Positions 6,934 to 10,960 of a stretch of DNA of 10,960 nucleotides are shown one piece after another; positions within the stretch are counted from its first letter, which is position 1, and every line of letters starts with the position of its first letter. Under the pieces are notes generated by a model. It ran no database searches, was not told where the DNA came from, and worked only from the letters and a program-made list of their open reading frames with translations. The DNA lies in NCBI GenBank assembly GCA_964354225.1, contig CAYGZC010000357.1:1-10960 (forward strand). The letters are read 5' to 3'. Made by a program: the position numbers and the translations under genes. The DNA is from CAYGZC01 sp964354225 (GTDB lineage Bacteria; Bacteroidota; Ignavibacteria; UBA10030; SZUA-254).

Positions 6934-9264
6934 GGATAGTCTTATCTCTTTTCCGATCTCACCGCTTTGATTTTTCACACCGTCTAACCAGATAGTTAGA
7001 GATTTCCCTTTTGTTCCAATTTTCAACTGGTGACCACGGACTCGACTATCATCCAAAATGAAATAATCAAGATGGAAAGGAAACGGCTCAATGATGATTG
7101 AATCATCGTTGACTTTTAATCCTGCCACATATTTGATGATTACATCTACAACCCATGAATGTTGGTAATCATCAACTCCTCGATAAACTGACGGTTGTCC
7201 AGTAAATGGATTGTAATGCTCGAAACAATTTGGTCGTTTCGGATCTGCATCTCCACCAGAGGCGGACTCACCTTCGGTGCGAAAGAACATCATACGGATA
7301 AATTTGGTCATAAACTCTACACTTTTTGCTCTTAGCTCTTTGCTATTGAAACGTATAGCTGATAGTGCTAACACTTCTGCAACGTGACTGTTCGTCATGG
7401 GCCAAACTCTTCCATTCCACGGACAATTCATCCTCTTCCCTTTCCACTCTGGCTCCGAAGAAAAGTACTTATCATCTACACTTGAGGAAGGAACCGGAAA
7501 CTCCGTCCAAAACTCTTTTGGATTCAGCAGATGACGCTTGAGACCTGAAACATGAACCTTTGAAACAATATCTGTCATGTATGGATAGAAACAAACGGCG
7601 GCTTTAACCTTAGTTCGTTTCCTTGTTTTCGGATTGACATCAAAAAACATTTCCTCTTCCGTATCCCACATCCTCTCAAGAACTGCTTGCTTGATTTTCT
7701 CTGCTCCTTTATTCCACTCTGTGTCTTCTGCGTCTCCGCGGTGAAGTTCTTTTGCCATCCATGCTAATGCTTTTTTCAATTCGTAGATATAAACTGTTAC
7801 ATCAACACCCTTTAATCGAAATACTTTCCCCCAGTTATCTTTATCAGCATTAGAATCAACAGCAAGATAGCGGTGCATGTACTCCTGGCCTGTCTCATAA
7901 TGATTATCAATATCATATAAGCCGCTTCCTTCTGCATCCCGTTCACGATCGAAATAACGAACGTATTTCACAAGTCCACTGTATGCTTTTTTCAAGAAAT
8001 ATTTATCGGGATGAATTCGGTAAAGCTCTCGAACAGCTTTACCCCAATTCGCATGATAAAACATCTCCTGACGATAGTAATTTACGTCAATATGACCACG
8101 GAAACCGCCATCCTTACGTTGATTGTTGATGAATGTCAGCAAGCTTCCTTGCGCAAGTGTCGGATCTTGCCGCCATCGATTTTCCAGCATGTGGCACATT
8201 GCACTGTACGAGATTGGGGATCGGAAATATCCGATACCTTCACACACTGCCGGTTGTTTGTAATTTCCTTCTTTTCCATCCAATGTCATCAACCTCAAAC
8301 CGTACCAGCGATACCAGTAATAACGAGTGAGATATTCATCAGAACATTCGAAGTAAGGAACACTCGCAAAATAATCGTTCCAATTATATTCACTTAATTT
8401 TATAGGGTCTTTCTGTTTCAATGCAAAAACGAAATTTTTATTTGCCACTTTGTTTGTCGGCGCTGTAGTAAAGAAAATCGAACCAAGCTCTTCGCTCTTC
8501 GGCTTTAGCTCTATGCTCGTATGAAGTGCAATAAAAATTAAACCATCATTGTTTACTCCTTTCAACTTTATTTCATTCGGAAGTTTTCCATTCTTAAACT
8601 TTTCAAAGTATGGTGTGAACCGCCAGTGAGGCTGGATGGTTGATCCTTCACTGAGATTAATTGAATATGATTTTACTTTTCTATCGATTCCAAGGACACA
8701 CTCTACCGGAAGTATTTGAGCGTTTGGGCGGTAAAGATGTTTTGTAAATTTGATTTTATTCTTATTGATTTTAATATCCGATAACCATGTAGTATGTTTT
8801 GATGGATAACTTGGTTGAATAGTCCATACAATCAGATGAAGCTTCCTTGCTTTGGATGCAGTGTTCTTGATATGGACAACAGAAGTGAGAACATCGTTGG
8901 GCAAACAACACTTGTCCTCGTTAAAGCTCAGTTTAGATTTCGGATTCCTGCCCGTCCGGCAGGCGGGTCGGATTTCAGATTTCTGCAACTGATATCCAAC
9001 ATCTGATATCTGAAATCGTGTTTTAAGTTTCGATGGATCCCACTTCCTCTCCATTACTAGTAAAGGAATCTCTACGCCATCTTCATCAAGCACCGTCCAT
9101 GTAAACACCGGCTCGATCTCGTAATTGTAGTAATGTGCTTTATCCCAAAAACCGGGATAATCAAGCCAGATGGGAAACGGTGGTGTCCAAATGAGTCGGT
9201 TTCCTCCACCAAGGTACCATTTGTCGTTTCGTTCTAAGTATTTAAGGATGTTGAGTTTTTTCAT
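6928..9264 (-). CDS. Cytosolic GH63/MGH1-like (alpha/alpha)6 glycoside hydrolase
   Basis: A 778-residue protein without signal peptide. The N-terminal third (to about 285) is beta-rich, as in the sandwich domain before the catalytic barrel of such enzymes. The catalytic (alpha/alpha)6 region spans about 300-720. Landmarks, counted from the ATG, are YYWYRWYGLRLM (about 315-326), CEGIGYFRSPISY (341-353), the YETGQEYMHRY segment (456-466), WNGRVWPMTNSH (616-627) and EHYNPFTG (682-689). In the GH63/mannosylglycerate-hydrolase group the general acid lies in an E-[ST]-G-x-D type motif and the base in E-x-Y-x-P; here E461 takes the Asp position and E682 is the likely base. Substrate is unknown; cytosolic alpha-glucosides or mannosides such as compatible solutes are possible. 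ATG 9264 is chosen over GTG 9273 because the latter lies inside the AGGTG ribosome site. Two repeat-like segments (about 8941-9017 and 7717-7745) are translated in frame. It follows the TMTC-like gene by 102 bp. Confidence 0.82.
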   Translation of the reverse strand: MKKLNILKYLERNDKWYLGGGNRLIWTPPFPIWLDYPGFWDKAHYYNYEIEPVFTWTVLDEDGVEIPLLVMERKWDPSKLKTRFQISDVGYQLQKSEIRPACRTGRNPKSKLSFNEDKCCLPNDVLTSVVHIKNTASKARKLHLIVWTIQPSYPSKHTTWLSDIKINKNKIKFTKHLYRPNAQILPVECVLGIDRKVKSYSINLSEGSTIQPHWRFTPYFEKFKNGKLPNEIKLKGVNNDGLIFIALHTSIELKPKSEELGSIFFTTAPTNKVANKNFVFALKQKDPIKLSEYNWNDYFASVPYFECSDEYLTRYYWYRWYGLRLMTLDGKEGNYKQPAVCEGIGYFRSPISYSAMCHMLENRWRQDPTLAQGSLLTFINNQRKDGGFRGHIDVNYYRQEMFYHANWGKAVRELYRIHPDKYFLKKAYSGLVKYVRYFDRERDAEGSGLYDIDNHYETGQEYMHRYLAVDSNADKDNWGKVFRLKGVDVTVYIYELKKALAWMAKELHRGDAEDTEWNKGAEKIKQAVLERMWDTEEEMFFDVNPKTRKRTKVKAAVCFYPYMTDIVSKVHVSGLKRHLLNPKEFWTEFPVPSSSVDDKYFSSEPEWKGKRMNCPWNGRVWPMTNSHVAEVLALSAIRFNSKELRAKSVEFMTKFIRMMFFRTEGESASGGDADPKRPNCFEHYNPFTGQPSVYRGVDDYQHSWVVDVIIKYVAGLKVNDDSIIIEPFPFHLDYFILDDSRVRGHQLKIGTKGKSLTIWLDGVKNQSGEIGKEIRLSL
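7717..7745 (-). repeat. Dispersed-repeat-like segment inside the glycosidase gene
   Basis: Read on the minus strand this 29-bp stretch begins TTCACCGCGGAGACGCAGAA and ends GACACAGAG. It resembles a purine-rich dispersed repeat (variants of accGcGGAGacgCaGAGgacaCAGAG) that I recall from many bacterial genomes. It is translated as roughly HRGDAEDTE, and the following codons (about 7697-7716) continue a GGAGCAGAGAAA pattern. It is richer in GC than its flanks. The link to a known repeat is from memory; only one copy is in this window. Confidence 0.45.
8947..8967. repeat. GC-rich hairpin in the glycosidase gene
   Basis: CCTGCC (8947-8952) and GGCAGG (8958-8963) form a perfect 6-bp stem with a 5-nt loop. 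An alternative pairing uses CCCG (8951-8954) with CGGG (8964-8967). The core is strikingly GC-rich in an AT-rich gene. Direct copies of CGGATT flank it at 8941-8946 and 8969-8974. The motif resembles a GCCTGCCGGACGGGC-type palindrome seen dispersed in FCB and other genomes. On the minus strand it is translated as about PACRTGR. Confidence 0.6.
8971..9017. repeat. Palindromic element with 10-bp arms in the glycosidase gene
   Basis: GATTTCAGAT (8971-8980) is perfectly complementary to ATCTGAAATC (9008-9017), with imperfect pairing continuing inward. Inside, CTGATATC occurs twice as a direct repeat (8989-8996 and 9003-9010), each containing the self-complementary GATATC. With the adjacent GC-rich hairpin it makes a compound element of about 77 bp. 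It is translated in frame as roughly FQISDVGYQLQKSEI, which looks like an insertion between KLKTR and KSKLSFNED. Confidence 0.65.
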
Positions 9265-9270
9265 TCTGTT

Positions 9271-9275
9271 CACCT
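9271..9275 (-). promoter_or_regulatory. Ribosome binding site deciding the glycosidase start
   Basis: AGGTG on the minus strand lies 6 nt before the ATG at 9264. The GTG at 9273-9271 is part of this site, so it is unlikely to be the start codon. Confidence 0.6.
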
Positions 9276-9366
9276 AATCTTAATTTAGTAACATAAAACT
9301 GTCATTAAGAATTGAGCATAAATAAATCCGAAATTAAAGTTATTCGCAGTTGCCATCATCACTCGA

Positions 9367-10960
9367 CTAATTCTTGGTCGACCTCGCTGAATCTTGGTTA
9401 CGATTGCCATTGCCCTTCAGCTTGGTTGATTGCAATTGATAACCAGCCCTTTGCAAACGATCCTGATAATATTGTGCTTGGGAATGCTTTCCTTCTCGCA
9501 AATAGACCTCAACTAACCTCATTTCAGCATAAACAAAGTTTGAGTCGATATCAAGGGCTTTTTTCCAACATCGCTCCGCTTCTTGTAAGTCATTGTTTAA
9601 AAAATGCAGACTGGCTAGATTATATTGAGCGAATAGATTTGAGGGATCGAGATTAGTTGTACGCTCGAATTCCTCACGAGCCAGCTTTGTAAGATTCTGT
9701 CGTAGGTAGATGATTCCAAGATTATAATGGTATTCTGGATTCGATCCATTTAATGCGATTGCTTTACGATAATTCTCCTTTGCACGCTCGGGATCTTTCG
9801 CAACTTCCATGCTGATGATTCCCATATTATAATACACATCGGCAGACTCTGGAGACATCCTTATGGCGTGTTCCCAATGTGAGAGCGGATCACGGAATAT
9901 TTTGCTGTAATTGGTCGTTACAACACTATATGAAAACAATACAACCAGCAAAAGAATTTTCCAAATCCATCCAAATCGATGAATATTATTTTGAAATACA
10001 CTTGCAAGAAAAATAGAGAAACCAATGGTGGATCCATAAAACCTGTACTCAAGATAATTGAAACGATGCTCAGCATCGAATATGTGTACAAAAAGACTCG
10101 GGAGTATGAAAAGAACAATCCAAACAATTGCAAATAGGGTTAATCTGTTGACACTGTTATGCCAAACGAGAATATACACGAAAAAAAACATGGCAATTGC
10201 AATTCCAATAAACGTTGGAAAAACGCTATAGGTCGGATAGGATGATAAATGTATTGGAATGAGCATCTTTCCACACACTTCAAGGAGTACTCGGAGGTTT
10301 GTGAAAAAAGCAGACAACGTAAAAGTGTCAGTGCCAATCTGAGTTCCGTTAAGCGATACTTGTCTCATGAAATACCATACTGCTATAACAAAGATCCATC
10401 CTCCAGTTAATATTACAGGTCTTTTTGAGACAAGCCCTTCTCGAGCAACGAGACGATTGTAGAATATTATCAGCAGTGGAATGATAAGTGCAGTTTCTTT
10501 TGTCAGAAGCGCGAGTAAGAAGAATAGAAAGTGTATGAAAAGATACTTGCTTTGCTTTGACGACCTGTAATTCAAATAGGAGATCATAGAAAGAAGAACA
10601 AATATTGCAAGGATGGATTCATTTCGTCCAAGAATCCAAGCGACTGATTGAGTAACGAGAGGATGAATAACAAAAACCAAACTCATCGCCAGAGCAATGA
10701 ATCCTGAAAATTGGAGTTTTGATAGTAAACGAAAAACAAGACAACTCGCTATAAGATGATATACTATATTTGAGCAATGATACATCCATGGCGCTTGTCC
10801 ACTGATCTGGGCATCGATTACAAGAGAAACAGTTAATAAAGGACGGTAGTATGAGCCAAAATATGATTTTTGAAACGCCGACAGGATCGCTGATGGCTTG
10901 TCTATCCAATTGAAATTCCTGAGTATAAAAATGTCATCGTCAAAATAGGTGTAACCAAAA
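9367..10960 (-). CDS. TMTC-like polytopic membrane protein with C-terminal TPRs, 5' end beyond window
   Basis: The frame is open to the right edge. The ATG at 10785 is internal: the 58 codons before it encode FGYTYFDDDI, then SYYRPLLTVSLVIDAQISG, conserved features of this family. The visible part is 530 residues. The N-terminal acidic DDD resembles the first-loop acidic motif of GT-C glycosyltransferases. Next come HPLVTQSVAWILGRNESILA and LLTKETALIIPLLI (family hallmarks), about eight to ten hydrophobic segments up to about residue 350, and the EYRFYGSTIGF segment. Residues about 369-503 contain three to four TPRs (ADVYYNMGIISMEVAKDPE, EYHYNLGIIYLRQN, LFAQYNLASLHFLNNDLQEA, and a weaker one). 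The tail is short, polar and low-complexity. Family members (TMTC in eukaryotes, related bacterial proteins) are membrane mannosyltransferases or uncharacterised, so activity here is inferred. It lies upstream of the glycosidase gene on the same strand with no visible terminator between them. Confidence 0.85.
   Translation of the reverse strand, partial: FGYTYFDDDIFILRNFNWIDKPSAILSAFQKSYFGSYYRPLLTVSLVIDAQISGQAPWMYHCSNIVYHLIASCLVFRLLSKLQFSGFIALAMSLVFVIHPLVTQSVAWILGRNESILAIFVLLSMISYLNYRSSKQSKYLFIHFLFFLLALLTKETALIIPLLIIFYNRLVAREGLVSKRPVILTGGWIFVIAVWYFMRQVSLNGTQIGTDTFTLSAFFTNLRVLLEVCGKMLIPIHLSSYPTYSVFPTFIGIAIAMFFFVYILVWHNSVNRLTLFAIVWIVLFILPSLFVHIFDAEHRFNYLEYRFYGSTIGFSIFLASVFQNNIHRFGWIWKILLLVVLFSYSVVTTNYSKIFRDPLSHWEHAIRMSPESADVYYNMGIISMEVAKDPERAKENYRKAIALNGSNPEYHYNLGIIYLRQNLTKLAREEFERTTNLDPSNLFAQYNLASLHFLNNDLQEAERCWKKALDIDSNFVYAEMRLVEVYLREGKHSQAQYYQDRLQRAGYQLQSTKLKGNGNRNQDSARSTKN

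Noticed and set aside
6728..6970. 80-codon plus-strand frame overlapping the end of the propeller gene
   Set aside because: It overlaps two well-supported genes and has no recognisable content.
8011..8397. 128-codon plus-strand frame
   Set aside because: Antisense shadow of the glycosidase catalytic region.
8941..9017. CRISPR or attachment site at the palindromes
   Set aside because: There is no array of regularly spaced repeats and no integrase nearby; the palindromes lie within an intact reading frame.
9265..9366. Possible terminator or separate promoter between the TMTC-like and glycosidase genes
   Set aside because: No stable hairpin with T-run is visible, and candidate -35/-10 pairs have wrong spacing or weak hexamers.
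9312..9656. 114-codon plus-strand frame
   Set aside because: Mostly antisense to the TPR-encoding part of the TMTC-like gene, with no domain or ribosome site.
10619..10909. 96-codon minus-strand frame near the right edge with cysteine-rich segments
   Set aside because: It overlaps in another frame the 5' part of the TMTC-like gene, whose frame encodes clear family motifs there.

Overview
The window looks like a chromosomal piece of an AT-rich, Gram-negative bacterium of the Bacteroidota/Chlorobiota/Ignavibacteriota (FCB) group. Pointers are a TonB-dependent receptor with an N-terminal carboxypeptidase-regulatory-like domain, several exported lipoprotein-like proteins, a DUF4382-like protein and a TMTC-type membrane protein with TPRs. 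Recognisable Shine-Dalgarno sequences (AGGA, GGAG, AGGTG) and a near-consensus sigma-70 promoter fit an Ignavibacteria-like lineage better than classical Bacteroidia. This placement is inference; there is no rRNA or other marker gene.

Layout. (1) 1-5631, minus strand: a tight four-gene operon read right to left. It encodes a DUF4382-like lipoprotein, a large exported protein with Ig/FN3-like N-terminal modules and a Rossmann/amidotransferase-like C-terminal domain, a 980-residue TonB-dependent receptor, and the first 45 residues of a secreted protein cut by the left edge. Gaps are 14-32 bp, and a TTGACT-N17-TATAAT promoter sits in front. (2) 5632-5850: a divergent intergenic region. (3) 5851-6933, plus strand: a lipoprotein made of one seven-bladed beta-propeller of the two-component-regulator propeller type. 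(4) 6928-9264, minus strand: a cytosolic GH63/MGH1-like (alpha/alpha)6 glycoside hydrolase. Its stop codon overlaps that of the propeller gene in a shared palindrome, TTATAA. (5) 9367-10960, minus strand: a polytopic TMTC-like glycosyltransferase-family protein with C-terminal TPRs, whose 5' end lies beyond the right edge.

How the genes may work together. The operon resembles an outer-membrane uptake or surface module without a SusD partner: receptor, two surface or periplasmic lipoproteins and another exported protein. Its substrate cannot be read from the sequence. The glycosidase and TMTC-like protein may share a transcript and suggest sugar or glycan handling, but no direct link is visible.

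The most unusual signal is that the glycosidase gene contains two different repeat-like nucleotide segments, both translated in frame. One is a GC-rich hairpin next to a 10-bp-arm palindrome near the N-terminus (about 8941-9017). The other is a stretch resembling a common dispersed bacterial repeat in the catalytic region (about 7717-7745). They look like small mobile or palindromic elements tolerated inside a coding sequence. No tRNA, rRNA, CRISPR array, insertion sequence or convincing intrinsic terminator was seen.
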